From contig JARUPY010000387.1 in the NCBI GenBank assembly GCA_029817715.1, forward strand, positions 4,712,001 to 4,776,000: 64,000 nucleotides of DNA. The letters run 5' to 3'. How positions within the stretch are numbered: the stretch's first letter is position 1; each line of letters begins with the position of its first letter. Source of the DNA: Melastoma dodecandrum (lineage: Eukaryota > Streptophyta > Magnoliopsida > Myrtales > Melastomataceae). A program made the translations under genes and the position numbers. Under the pieces are notes generated by a model that did not search any database, was not told the origin of the DNA, and saw only the letters and a program-made list of their open reading frames with translations. Below are positions 11,326 to 23,030 of the stretch, in pieces.

Positions 11326-12375
11326 GAGGAGGGTAATCCACGGAACTTAATTCTTATTAACCAAAGGATTAGTAGTAGTCTGCACTCCTACTGATAATTC
11401 CAATTGTACACATAATATATATCATATGGGTGTGTGTGTGTGTGTGTGTTTTGGCATATGAATTTAGTACAAAGGTTATATGTTATGGGGGATGGATATG
11501 GAGAGAGTATTATTGTTTTTTTTTTCTTAATGTGTAATTTTGTTTTCCCAGTTTTTAATCAATTAGCAAATGGGAAATCTTGGGGGGGGGGGGGGAGGGG
11601 TGCAAAAAAGCTTAGGGATGATGATGATGATTGACAATGATGGGCATGATCAGCAATGATGGACTTATTTTTTTTAAACAAAGACATTGTCTAATAAAAC
11701 GTCACAAAATAGTTTTGTTATGTATATTTTTTTGTACTGTATTATTAATGCAAAAATATCTTGGTTAATTTACATTAGAAGTTACAGTGAGTTGTGGAGA
11801 AGTTGATTATTAGGGTATTATTCCATTTCTCAAGCATCAAAGAAGGAGAAAGGGGGATTAAGGCGGGGGGGTGTTGCTTTGATTGTAAGTGTTTTTTCGG
11901 TGATAGAATGTTGGATGCACATGCCAGTGAGGAACAAAAACAACAATAACAAAAAGAAAAAAAGAAAAGATAAAAGGGAGTGGGGAATATGGTTTGCATG
12001 TGGAGACGATGATCTTTCAATGGACCCACACGCTTTGTGAGAGTATCCGTATCTTTCCTCCTCCCCCCACCACCAACAACACAATCTAAAACTCTCCATT
12101 TGTTGAAATAAAATGCAATAAGCAATTTGGAAATTATTTCTCTTTTTGGCTTATTCTATTACATTTAGATAATAATGTCATTCTTATATACATCATGTAA
12201 ATGTTAAAACAAATATCACTTATATTATTAAAAAAAAAACAGACAGCGAGATTCTGTTTATAGTCGAGTCGAGCTCGAGCTTTCATCGAGTTATTCTCGT
12301 GCCGTTCTCGAACCGTTTTGATTATTTACACCATTAGGGCGAAGATGACATTAACGGAGTCCGATCTAGATCTTA
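11326..12375. other. 3' flank of DUF1635 gene; microsatellites
   Basis: No gene is visible. It holds a GT microsatellite near 11428-11449, a G run at 11583-11594, a short GAT repeat near 11618, and T/A-rich DNA. The region just after the stop codon should contain the polyadenylation region of the DUF1635 gene. Confidence 0.5.
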
Positions 12376-13240
12376 TGGGTAAGGCTAAAATGACGTGAAC
12401 AGCATGTGACGTGCGTCTTACTGTATTGTACTTTACGAACAAAAGTACGAAAGCATTACAAAATAGTAACCGCCAGGTTCGTATTGATCCTCATTCTCCT
12501 CTTTCGGTTGGTTCGTATTGGGCCTCGTAAAATATTACGAATTGGTATTATGAGATTTCGTACTTTACGAATTGAGTTCGCAAAATTTTACGAATTGAGT
12601 TCGTACTTCACCATGTAGACTTCGTACTTTACGAACTAAGTTCGTACTTCACCAGGTTGATTTTACTTTACGAAACAAGAAGTACTATTTAGTATTGTTT
12701 CGTACTGGCCTCGTACTCCTCTCTCGGTTGGTTCGTATTAGGCCTCGTAAAATTTACGAAGTGGTATTTTGAGACTCGTACTTTACGAACCGAGTTTGTA
12801 AAATTTTACGAAGTGAATTCGTACTTCACCACATAGACTTCGTACATTATGAACTGAGTTTGTACTTCACCACATTGACTTCGTACTTTAATAACTGTAC
12901 TAGACAATACTTATGGTTTCGAAAAGTACGAAGTCAAAGTGGTGAAGTACGAACTCACTTCGTAAAATTTTACGAAGCACGATACAAATCAAACGGGAGA
13001 GAAGTACGAGGACTACATGGTGAAGTACAAAATCAATTCATAAAGTACGAAATCTCACGATACCACTTCGTAAGATTTTACGAGGCCTAATACGAAACAA
13101 CCGAGAGAGGAGTATGAGGCCGATACAAACCCGACGGCTACTGTTTCATAATGGTTTCGTACTTTTGTTAATAAAGTACGAAACAATAACAGTACCCAAC
13201 ACGTACGTCACGTGCCTTGCACGTCATTTTAGCCTTACCG
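12376..13240. mobile_element. Foldback / Mutator-like non-autonomous element, 865 bp
   Basis: The ends are inverted repeats: the left starts GGTAAGGCTAAAATGACGTG (12378) and the right ends with its complement CACGTCATTTTAGCCTTACC (13239). Similarity between the two arms, in opposite orientation, continues inward for several hundred bases. Imperfect direct repeats flank it: TAGATCTTA (12367-12375) and TAGGTCTTA (13241-13249), 8 of 9 identical, the duplication length of Mutator-like elements. The interior is packed with TTCGTAC / TACGAA words and has no coding capacity. Open stretches inside it are by-products of the repeats. Confidence 0.8.
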
Positions 13241-14692
13241 TAGGTCTTACCGGTGTCCATATGGAAATTAATGAAGACAGGGTTCATTAATTGAACATCT
13301 TCCGGCCATCCGGGCTCACTTGGGGCAAACAGGAAAATTCTATTCCCAGCTCGCAAGTTCTTCCCTAGATATATGTCACGTAAACCCTAATAGAAGGGAA
13401 GTTCTCATCGAAGATGAGTGAAGGCGAAAGCAACGAAATGTTCGTTGGCTTGACATTTTGGGGTATTAGGAAACGCGGCCGTCGATTCTTTCGTTGCTCC
13501 TAATAAAGGGGAGTCATGAATTATTGGTATTTTATTTTCGATTTTTTGAAGTACTGAAATTTTATAGTGCACTAGATGTGTTGCATTACTAGTTGTGTGC
13601 TGATCCTCCCTGCTTTTTGCTGGACAATAATGAATTTATGACTTTGTTCGTATGTATCGATGAATTTACAAATTGGTGGCGTTGGCGATCACAAGGAGAT
13701 GATTGTGGACATTTTGAGTGATTGTCACATGGGTAAAACTCACCTTCGCGTGATCACTTTGCGGGACATCGTAACTCGCTCACCAGCACGACCGGCTTAC
13801 TCGCACAAGTGGAAGTAAACAAACTATTTAGATGAAGACACTGAATGAATTATGATAACTCTATACAAATAGAATTATTTGGTACTCTTAATGGTGCTTT
13901 ACATGGCTAGTTAGACGAGTTTATGTTTTATTTTTATAGTCTTTATCATATTTTTAGTTTAGTTTAGTTTAAGTCGGTCTTTGTTATTTGATTAGATTTT
14001 GAGTGTATTTCAAGATAAATAGGTATACCCGTTGATGCATCTTGGATTTTTTTAAATTTGATGCAGGTGAATGATAAGAACTTGAAGTTTAGGCAAGTGA
14101 AAACGGGGTGAAAACTGATAAATTGCAAAAAATCATAGAATAACGGATGACGCGTTGGCCCTATTTGAAGGACGCGTCTTCTAATCTCAAGGATGCGACC
14201 TCTGTCAATCTGTACAAGATCTTGCCCAACTACCTACTTTTTCCTCAAGATGACGATATTGAAGAGAAAAAGGCATCATTAGTTACTTTGTTTAGTCCTA
14301 TTAGGGTATTTATTTTATTTATTTTTTATTTTCTTAGACTTATTAGATCTTTTATAATATTAGGAAATCTTTTACAGAAATATATATTTTAGGTTTGACC
14401 TAGGAAAGGAGGTGAGGCTGGGGTTCGAGCGAAGATCCAGTTGAGACGACTACTTCCTAAGTCGGGGGACTAGGAGGACGTTTTTCTTCTATTTTTTTTC
14501 TTGATTTCTATGTCGTTGTTAGTTTCTTCTGAACTTTGGATGTTTGTTTATTTTAGGCCACTTTATCAAATATATCCCAAAGTTACAAAATTTTTCCAAT
14601 CTAACCTAGCGTTTAGAAAATATCTCTTAGTATCCTAAACTTTGACCCAGTTTCAAAAATATCCATCAGGGTCCCAAGGGAAGACTTTCTGA
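13241..14692. other. No gene supported; possible old retroelement DNA
   Basis: AT-rich sequence with stop codons in all frames except short stretches. An AAACCCTAA telo-box-like word occurs near 13383. The part after about 13850 has the look of decayed retroelement DNA, and it borders EPRV-1, but I cannot assign a family. Confidence 0.3.
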
Positions 14693-17600
14693 ATGGCTGG
14701 AGAAGGAAAATCTTCGGAAAATCCTTCTGGAACTCCGTCAAGATTGGAGTTCGTTCCAGAGTCTAGACTGTCTCCTTTTGGAGTTAGCAAGAGTATAAAT
14801 GATATTTTAACTCAGCTAACCATTCAGGGGAGCAATGAAAGTCTAGAAAGCCGAAACCAAATGGCAAAAGAAGTAGGCTCTATTGTAAACACAATGCTAG
14901 ACGCTCTGGAAAAAGAAAGAGGTTTAAAAAGGCCTGAAGCCGAGGCGACTTCTGGACTGGAAAGTACTACGGGAAAACCAGTCGAAAGATTGAATCTGGG
15001 AGGAAGAAATTCCAAATAGAATCAAGGCAAGAGTGTGGATGAGATGTATAAGGAGTCAGTGGCCCCTTACATTTTAGACTCACAAAAGCGAAGTGCAAAC
15101 TTGAACTCCCAAAGTGGGGAGTTGGCAAAAGACTTAAGAAAAGCCTTAGGTCTGGTAGAAGATACTCCGGTTCATTTAGACAATAGAACGTTTAACGAAC
15201 TGGTAACTGCGAAGAGGGAAATTTAAAGGCCCGATTATCCTCATCGGACTAAACAAGAATTTGTCCCAAGGGATAATGTTTTAAAGCCAATAATTACCCC
15301 TGGTGCTTTTCTAGACATTGACTGTGAAAAGCACGTATCTGAAAAGATAGATGAGTGGTTATCACTTATTCGAATGACTGCGTCTGCAGGAGGAGTACCT
15401 CCTGGAGCAGTCTACGAATTATGCGTGGCAGCCCTTATGGGTACAGCGCAGAAATATTGGAAAACCTTAGTGGCGCACACAGACATTAAGGAAAAGATAG
15501 ATCAAGCGCTGACGGTCGATGGAGTATTAGCAATAATTGCTGATGCCCTAAAACGAGAGTTCTGTGGTTTTTCATTATCCACTGAGACTGTGGAGAAAGA
15601 GCAGTCATTGACCGCTCTAGTTAAACTACAGATCTGTGATATGTGCTAGTTTGATAGCTACGTGTGTGAATTCCAGAAGTATTATTACAATCTAGATGTA
15701 GTATCTCACCAGTTCATATTGGGAACCTTTTTTGCAAAACTTCCAGAACCTTGGCCGGAGGTTGCGCAAAAGGCCTATGAATTACTCCTGAGTGAGGAAA
15801 AGATTGTCTTTGGACTCGGAGGAAAAATTCAGGCGGTTAAGTACGCAATGCAGAAGGCATGTACTGAGCTCCAAGTAAAGGAGGCAGCTAAGAAGCTGCC
15901 ATACTTGAATAAGAGCTGTTGTTCTCAAATTGAGTATGTACCTGGAAGATATGGATGCGATACTCGCAGGTCTTCGGGAGACTCGTTAAGGACGAAAAAC
16001 TTTCCTCGAAAGAGGAAGTTTGTTGGGTATAACAAAAAGAAAGTTTGGCCCAAGAAGGACTTCCAGAGCAAGCAAAGAGGAGGTTCTGCTTACAAGCCCA
16101 GAAGGTTTGTAAGGAGACGGGATAACCTAAAAGACAAAGATAGGATCGATGCCTTCAAGCGTAAGCATGGCAGAGAGCCTAAATGTCCAAAGGAAAAACC
16201 GTTAAGCAGCTCCAATTGCTGCTGGTTTTGTGGTTCGAAAGACCACAAGGCGGATAGTTGTCCAAAGAAAAACCAGAGGAGAGAAAGACTTCGTATGGTA
16301 TTCTTAGATGACACGAGTCATGAGGAAGAAGTCCTTGCTTACGAACCAATCGATGAGCAAGAGATTTTCGACTTAGACTCGGAAGTAGAGTCGATTTATG
16401 AGGTAGTGTCAGACTATGATACAGACTCGGACGATGACTCTGATCTTTGGAAAATGCATCTGTTCATGATGAGAGCAGAGCAAAACGAAGATGGTGATGA
16501 GATGGTTCCGTTGGAAACATCGAATCAGGTACTGGAGGAATCCCACCAGTACGAAGATCCATCCCAGTCAGTCCTGGAGTGGAGGTTGCCCAATGTAAAC
16601 GTGAGAGAAGTCTATAATATATCGAGATTCAATTTTAGATCGATAATAGACATCTCACAAACAGAGGCAACAACTCAAGTTACAAATACGGAACTTGAGA
16701 CGTTGGATATCCCATTACTCAACGTACAACGCATTAGGGAAACCATGCAACGTGCAAGAGGTGTATATAACTATATACACATTGGGTTGATCCAAGTAGG
16801 ACTTATACCGCTATTCCATCTTCCAGCGGATAGTCCTGTGGTAGCAGCTGTGATCGATAAACGATGGCGAGAGTTTAGAGATCAGCTGATATCATGTATA
16901 CAGGCCAACCTTGCACAAGACCCTGTATGGTTCCAGGTCCATCCAAATTTCATGATGGCCCTGAACGATCGCTGTTTGGGAAATTCATTGACCTTAAGGA
17001 TCAAATCTATGACTATGGATAGAATGAATTCCCAGGCCAAGTTTTTGGCGTATCACACTAGGGTAATTTACCGATTAGTAAATACCACTAGTCCTGGTGT
17101 GAGGAACATCTCAAGACTTACTGAGTTGTTCGAAGAAGGTCATAATAACTACCAACAGTTTCATAGGCGAGAGGTAAACCCATTAGAGTTAACCTGGCCA
17201 AGAAATTGGGTTATGACTGAACCTGGTAGTAGCTCTAGACCGATTAGTGCGGCTAATATCCGACAAAGAGGTAACGAGATTACTTTAATGTTGGGAGAAC
17301 CGTCTAGGGATAGTTTTAGAGCTGATAGGCATCTGCCAATGAGGATGCCACTCCTGAGAGAGCCAAGATCACATACGCTCTCTGATGTTTCTTCTAGAGC
17401 AAGTGATGTGGGAGAAGACATAATTGTGTCCCGACCAGCAGAAGCATCTGCTCCACCACTAATAGAAGAAATGTCTCGAAGGTCTGTTGATTCAAGAACC
17501 CCGTCGCAACATACGGGTAGGATCGTAGGGTATAGACAGGTATCGTTACCAGTCTATGAAGACCCAGTAGACCAAACGAGGGAGGAGTCTATACGGATGA

Positions 17601-18433
17601 TAAGAGTTACCAGTATGGAAAACTCTTTATCTAAGATTCCTGAAGTTTGTAAGATTATTGAACAGATAGCCGAGAAAAGGTCTATACCAATAGACGAAAT
17701 CTGGAGGATGATAGAACCGTCCCAGAAAGTACCTAAGAATATTGGGTTTAGTGTTAGGAAGGAAGACTTGAGCACATATGTCGCTCTAACTTTCAAATTT
17801 CCTGGATACTATGAGTATTCTCTGGATACTTTGATAGATACTGGGTGTAGCATAACTTGTGCTAGACTCAATGCTCTACCAGATGAGTGGTGGGAACCAC
17901 TGCAGAAACCCATCCACATGGTTAACGTCGATGGTATGGCAACAAAGGTTGGCCATAAGGCAAGAAACGTGCCTGTCTTTATTGGTGGACAAAAATTCAT
18001 CATTAAAGAGATTCTTGCACATCCTTTACTGGAGGCCAATATCATTATTGGTAACGCCTTTTTGAAGGGTCAGAAGGAAAACCTTCCTTTTGTGCAGAAT
18101 GAAAACGATGTTTCCATCGGTGGTGTAAAGATAAGTATTCTACAAGAGCCTAGACTGCGGTTAAAATTTGGCTTTTATCCGGTAAAACGGACAGAATACT
18201 GTGGCGATATTCCATGTGAAAGAGCTTTCAGAGTGCGAGCTCAACGTGTTGATATACGGTTGGAAGAGAACGATTCATGGGAACAAACCCTGTTTTCTCC
18301 AACGAATACCAAGGATTCTAACTGGTATGACGACTTGTTTCCAAAACAAGAAGTGTGTATGGCTGTTAAGTTAACAGGAACAAAATGGGATAAGTTCCTA
18401 GTAAAACTAGCCGATAATTTTAGTGAAGACTAA
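14693..18433 (+). pseudogene. EPRV-1 coat protein - movement protein - protease polyprotein
   Basis: One frame is interrupted by stops at 15017-15019, 15224-15226 and 15647-15649, then open for 923 codons to 18433. The N-terminal part and the basic region around 16000-16160 lead to a zinc knuckle, CWFCGSKDHKADSC (about 16216-16257), as in caulimovirid coat proteins. An acidic Asp/Glu-rich stretch follows. The movement-protein domain (about 16700-17230) is recognisable from YNYIHIGLIQ and the downstream FMMALND region, by comparison with the 30K-superfamily movement proteins of caulimovirids. The protease active site is LIDTGCS with Asp at 17837. The frame closes just after the protease and RT continues in another frame. 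Confidence 0.82.
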
Positions 18434-19872
18434 AGTTATGGACTCGAAATGGCCTAAAAGCTAGATTAGAGTTGAAAGATCCCGGGACCATTATAAGAGC
18501 CAGAAACATCACGTATACGGCTGAGATGGTTGAGGAGTTTGATAAACAAATTCCTGAGTTACTTGGAAAAGGCTTGATTAGGGGCAGTTACAGTCCACAT
18601 TCTAGTCCTGCCTTTATGGTTATTAATCATGCCGAGCAGGTGCGAGGTAAAGCACGAATGGTTATAGATTATCGTCAGCTTAACAAAGCTACAAAAGACG
18701 ATGGCTATAAGATTCCCACTGTGGGAGATTTAATTGATAGGGTAAGTCTGAGCCAACCAAAGTTCTTCTCTAAGTTTGACTTGAAAAGTGGATACTGGCA
18801 AGTCAAGATGGAGGAAGAGTAGGTTCCTCTAACTGCCTTCAATGCTCCGCAAGGAATGTTTGAATGGCTGGTTATGCCGTTCGGTCTGAAAAATGCTCCA
18901 GGCGTATTTCAGCGCAAAATGGATAATGCTTTCAAGCAAGTCCGAAAATTTTATGCGGTCTATATTGACGATGTGATAGTCTACAGTCAGACTGAGGATG
19001 ACCACATGAGACACCTTGATAAGGTGACTGATGTCTTCCGACAGGAGGGCATGATTCTATCGGAGAAAAAGATAGAATGGTTTAGGGAATCAGTTAATTT
19101 TCTAGGCATGGAGATTGAGCAGGGAAAAATTAAACTGCAAAATCATATTGCTGAGAAAATAGTTAATTTTCCTGACAGACTTGAGGATAGAAAGCAAGTC
19201 CAGAGATTTTGTGGATGTGCTAACTATGCAAGAAAGTTTGTGAAAGATCTTTCCCGAGATCTAAGTAGGATTTCGAAGAAAACCTCTTCTACAAATCCTT
19301 GGATATGGGAAGATGAAGATACTCAATCCATCAGAAGGATTAAATCAAAGGTGAAAAATTTGCCACAACTCGCTTTACCCTCTGACAAGGACGAGTTAGT
19401 CTTGGAAGTTGATGCTTCTGAAGAATTTTGGGGAGCAGTTCTCAAAATTAAAGGACGAAAACCAGAACCGGTGTGTAAATACTGGTCGGGAAGCTTCAAG
19501 GGGTGCGAGCTACGGTACCCGATACATGAAAAAGAAGTATTGGCCTTACAATATGGAATAAAGGCTTTTTACATCTTTTTGGCACCGAAAGAATTTTTAG
19601 TGCGCTCTGACTCGACCTATGTAAAAAGGTTTATGAGTCTGAACCTTAAGGAAGCTAGGCAAACTAGACTCTTAAGGTTGCAGGAATGGTTTAGCTATTA
19701 TAAATACGAGGTCGAATACATTCAGTCCGACCACAACATAATAGCTGACTCTCTCTCTAGAGAACTTGCAAACACCTCTCTTTCTAAAGACTCTGCAGAT
19801 GGATCCTGCTGCAAAGAGAAAGATATGCTGGGGATGCAAGAAGGAAGGACACTCCCGAAAGGTATGTCCTAA
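18427..19872 (+). pseudogene. EPRV-1 reverse transcriptase - RNase H
   Basis: Frame 1 opens at 18427, seven bases before the end of the protease frame, and has one stop at 18820-18822. RT motifs are in order: ARMVIDYRQLN, FFSKFDLKSGYWQ just before the stop, MPFGLKNAPGVFQ and the intact active site YIDDVIVYSQ (18961). RNase H begins near VLEVDASEEFWGAVL (about 19402) and reaches the conserved ADSLSRE end at about 19765. The enzymes would convert pregenomic RNA to DNA. The final residues overlap the start of the second frame. Confidence 0.88.
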
Positions 19873-22019
19873 TAAGGGAGATAGTGAGCATAGTGATGCT
19901 GGTTCCGTTTCAGGAACGAAGGCAGCAGTTCTCTGCTGGCAGTGTAAGCAACTAGGACATCGTTCTTACGAATGTCCCAAGAAGCTGAAAACTGCGGATT
20001 CCCAGAAGGGGAAGGCTGAACTTAAGGAGAAAGCAAAAGCTGACTCCAAGAGTGAGGCGAAACAAGATCTCCAGAAGGAGATGGCTAATCCCAAAGAAGC
20101 TGCGGCTAGATCTGAGGGAAAAGCGAAGGATGTCTCTCAAAAGAGGACGGCTGAACCCAAAGGAAAGGCAAAAGCCAATTCTAAGGGGAAAGCGAAAAGT
20201 TCCCAGGAAGGGAAGACAGATCCAAAGGAGAAAAACTCCAAAGGAAATGTGGAAATGGCAGATCTGAAGGACAAGGCAAAAGCTGAGTCACAGGAGAAAG
20301 CCAGAAAGAAGATGAAAGCCAAGAGGCTTAGGTTTTCTGGTCCCAAGGAGGATGATCCTGCAAAGGAAGGTCCTAGTAAGGACGGTAAGGTTGAGCAACC
20401 TTGGTGGTTTCCACTAACCACAATGCAATTCAATTACCGTCGAAACCACTTAGCCAAAGAGCAAAAAATTTCCATTAATCAGGCTGTGAAATCCTACAAA
20501 GCTTTGTTACAAAGCTTTGTTACAAAGCAAGGAAGAACAGAAAGAGAAGATGGAAACACAGTATGCTGAGGAGGAGGCTAAGTTTAAGGCCTTAATTGGC
20601 AAGCCAATCCAAGAGGTAAACCTTGAACCAAGGGTAGAACTTGAGGAAGCGGCTGCAATGGAGCAATACTTCGATTTTGGAAGTGCTTATGCATCGTTGG
20701 AAGGTAATCTTGAAAAGAAAGAGAACCTTGAGGAAGTAATTCCTGAGGAAACAATTCCTGTTAAAGACTCGGTCAAGGAGTCTGGTGAGAATGTTCACGG
20801 TGATGAAAGTCACGATGGCAAAGGCCATGTTGGAAAAATCCAAGAGGATCTGAGAGGATCCTGGTTTGTTGATCAAGACTCATTCGAGGATGAATCCCTA
20901 AGTTGGGATGCTTCTGTGGTCTGTGGAGGACTCATGGGTGGCATCAAACATGATGACAAGTGCCAAATTGAGTTTTTCGCAAAAAAGACAATTGAGTATA
21001 TCAAAGACCTGGAGTATAAGCTATCGATTATGGCTTCAGGTGAGGAGGAGCTGTCCAGAGTTGAAAAAGAAAGATAGCAGATATTCTCTACAACGATGTC
21101 GATAATACCTGGGGAAGTCAAAAATTATGAAGTCCCAAAGGTAGTAGTAGACATGAGTGAATCCTCGCTTGAGGAAAACACTGTACTTCAACCGTATCTA
21201 TATTGGATATCGGGGAAGTGGCCGTCTCTGAGAATTCATTCAGACATGGTGGGAGTAGCAGCACCTTACGTATATGCTGGGTTCGTAGACATCCTGGAGA
21301 TCGACAGATCTGAACCAGAGTGTATAGAACCACTGCCTATGTTGGTAAGGTACGTACTTGGATGCCTAGGCTATGGACCGAAATATGCCACGGCATTGAT
21401 TACTAGTACAATAAGGGAGGAAAAAGACCATCCACAGTATGGGAAGGTAATACTTCAAAATCTGCAAGTATGGGATATCCACCCTTGTGAGAGTAGACGT
21501 CTGGTGGAACCTCAACGACAGGACCTCGATTAGAGAGGTTTATGGCGAAAGTACTACAAGGACAAAACAGTCCGAAAGGCCATAAAAGTTGAGTTTCTTA
21601 AGGATGTGTTGGAGCATGTGTTAGCCCGTAAGGACGAATATTACGTGATCTGTGATGGTATAATCACCGTCACGATTCTTCGGTCAAATTTAAGCCTCAT
21701 CGACGAACAAGCCGGAGACCGAGGATGGCAGAGGACGCTCGAACTTCTGGATAGTTTCTGGAGGCGAGAGAACTCTGAGTTGCACCTCCGAACCGATACC
21801 TTCAAGGTTTGGAGTAAAATTGCTGATTTCACAGACAAGACCCTAAATCAGCAAATTGAATATGATGAGAGAGCCCAACAAATTATTAAGGCGGTCCAAG
21901 ACCCACCGGGACTCTCAGAAGAAGAAAGAGTTGGCAAGTCTTCAAGTGCCAACAATAATGAAGAAGGAATCTCCCAAGACATAGCACCAATGCAAACGGG
22001 AGAAGACAACTGTATATAG
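19799..22019 (+). pseudogene. EPRV-1 second frame: double zinc-knuckle, Lys-rich protein of unknown function
   Basis: The frame begins at ATG 19799, inside the end of RNase H. Two close CCHC knuckles, CWGCKKEGHSRKVC and CWQCKQLGHRSYEC (about 19826-19980), point to nucleic-acid binding. A lysine-rich, repetitive stretch with many KGKAK/KEKAK words follows to about 20330. The frame ends at 20569. A 13-bp tandem duplication near 20505-20530 coincides with the switch to another frame that continues from about 20517, with stops at 21075-21077 and 21531-21533, to 22019. That later part is acidic, then mixed, with no motif I recognise. By position it could take the place of the transactivator/inclusion-body protein of other genera, but no sequence evidence supports this. 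Confidence 0.65.
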
Positions 22020-22423
22020 TTAGACTAGGACATTTTTGTCGGTCATTAGGACCCCACTAGCTTTTGTAACAGTTTAGATTCCTTTTGAACTGGCAAACAG
22101 TGCATAGGCACCAGCTCCTCTACCTCATTTGGGGAGGCAATCTGAATAGAGAATTTTCTCTCTCAAAACTTTGAGTAAGAAATCTTTGATTGCCCTCCAG
22201 AAGAAAATCTAAAACGAAAAACTTCGATCTCAAATCAGAGTTGAAGTTTTCTCTGATTGTTCTTCGAAAAATACCTTAAGAAACGAAGAAAGTTAGAATT
22301 AATCAAAACCGATTAAGTCTAACTAAAGGTTAAATCTGCGGATCGACACCTTGAAGGATAAGTCATTACGACTAAACCTTGTAAGGCTAAGCCATCAGGC
22401 TGAAACCTGGGATGAGGAGTGTC

Positions 22424-22430
22424 TATATAA
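22424..22430 (+). promoter_or_regulatory. EPRV-1 pregenomic RNA TATA box
   Basis: TATATAA within GTCTATATAAGTCCCC lies in the only long non-coding part of EPRV-1, about 590 bases before the primer-binding site. Caulimovirids have their pregenome promoter in this position. Confidence 0.6.
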
Positions 22431-22682
22431 GTCCCCCATGTTATGGGCAATCGGATGACACAGAAGAGCCTCTCCACTGCCTTCTCTAAACTCTTGAGGA
22501 GAAGACTCTTGAAGCTTTGTTTTCAGAGTTCTCTTGGTGCGAAAGCTTGGTGGACCCTCCGAGTGATTCGATTAAGGTATGATAAAATTTCCGCTGTGTA
22601 GTTTATGATAACCTTTTCAATCTAACTAAGGTTGTTAAGGTGGTGCAATAGCACGCTCTAGGCAAGAGCCTGAGTCATTCTT

Positions 22683-22991
22683 ATGACTGATTGTCCAAAC
22701 CCGGAATTACTACATCTGGATCATGGGGTTGGCAAGGACTCTACTACTGGTCTTCTGAACACTGTGGTAGATCGACTGGCAAGTATATCGGCTCAATTAA
22801 CTGAGCTGATAACGCTTGTGGATAGTTATTCTAAGAAAATAGAAGAACTGACTCTCACGCAGAGTGAATTTGAGGAATTCTTCCTTGAAGGTAAGTCCAA
22901 TCTTGGATTTACGGCAAGTTCGAGATACTCAAACGAGTACTCAAGGTTGGCTGAACGCCGACGACAGAGACAATTAAAGAAACCTTCTTAA
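22683..22991 (+). CDS. EPRV-1 leader frame, 102-residue coiled-coil-like protein
   Basis: ATG at 22683, TAA at 22989-22991, uninterrupted. The middle (VDRLASISAQLTELITLVDS and onward) shows a heptad pattern of hydrophobic residues suggesting a coiled coil. The end is basic (RRRQRQLKKPS). It lies between the TATA box and the primer site, where caulimovirids have a leader with short frames, although 102 codons is long for that. A small virion-associated-type protein is possible from position and composition alone; no motif proves it. Confidence 0.45.
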   Translation: MTDCPNPELLHLDHGVGKDSTTGLLNTVVDRLASISAQLTELITLVDSYSKKIEELTLTQSEFEEFFLEGKSNLGFTASSRYSNEYSRLAERRRQRQLKKPS

Positions 22992-23015
22992 GTTCATTTT
23001 TGGGTCTATACTTAC

Positions 23016-23027
23016 TGGTATCAGAGC
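23016..23027 (+). other. tRNA-Met primer-binding site of EPRV-1
   Basis: TGGTATCAGAGC, 12 bases, is the sequence complementary to the 3' end of plant initiator tRNA-Met that primes minus-strand DNA synthesis in caulimovirids (and in Copia elements). It lies downstream of the EPRV-1 TATA box, as expected. Confidence 0.8.
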
Positions 23028-23030
23028 CGC

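Larger units (their letters stand above)
14693..23030 (+). mobile_element. EPRV-1: decayed endogenous pararetrovirus (Caulimoviridae)
   Basis: The segment encodes, in order, a coat-protein-like region with a CCHC knuckle, a caulimovirid movement protein, aspartic protease, RT and RNase H, then a second long frame. A non-coding region follows with a TATA box, a leader frame and a tRNA-Met primer site. No integrase is present. This gene set defines plant pararetroviruses. Multiple in-frame stops and frame changes show an inactive, old copy. Coat before movement protein separates it from EPRV-2 and recalls cavemovirus/solendovirus order, although there protease-RT is in its own frame. The genus is unresolved. 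In a circular viral map the primer site precedes the first gene, so this linear copy is permuted. Boundaries are approximate. Confidence 0.85.

Noticed and set aside
12406..13090. Short open frames inside the foldback element
   Set aside because: Their sequence consists of translated TTCGTAC repeats and similar products appear in both arms.
18472..19872. EPRV-1 as a Ty3/Gypsy retrotransposon
   Set aside because: RT and RNase H could suggest it, but a movement-protein domain is present, no integrase follows, and the RT/RNase H motifs fit caulimovirids.
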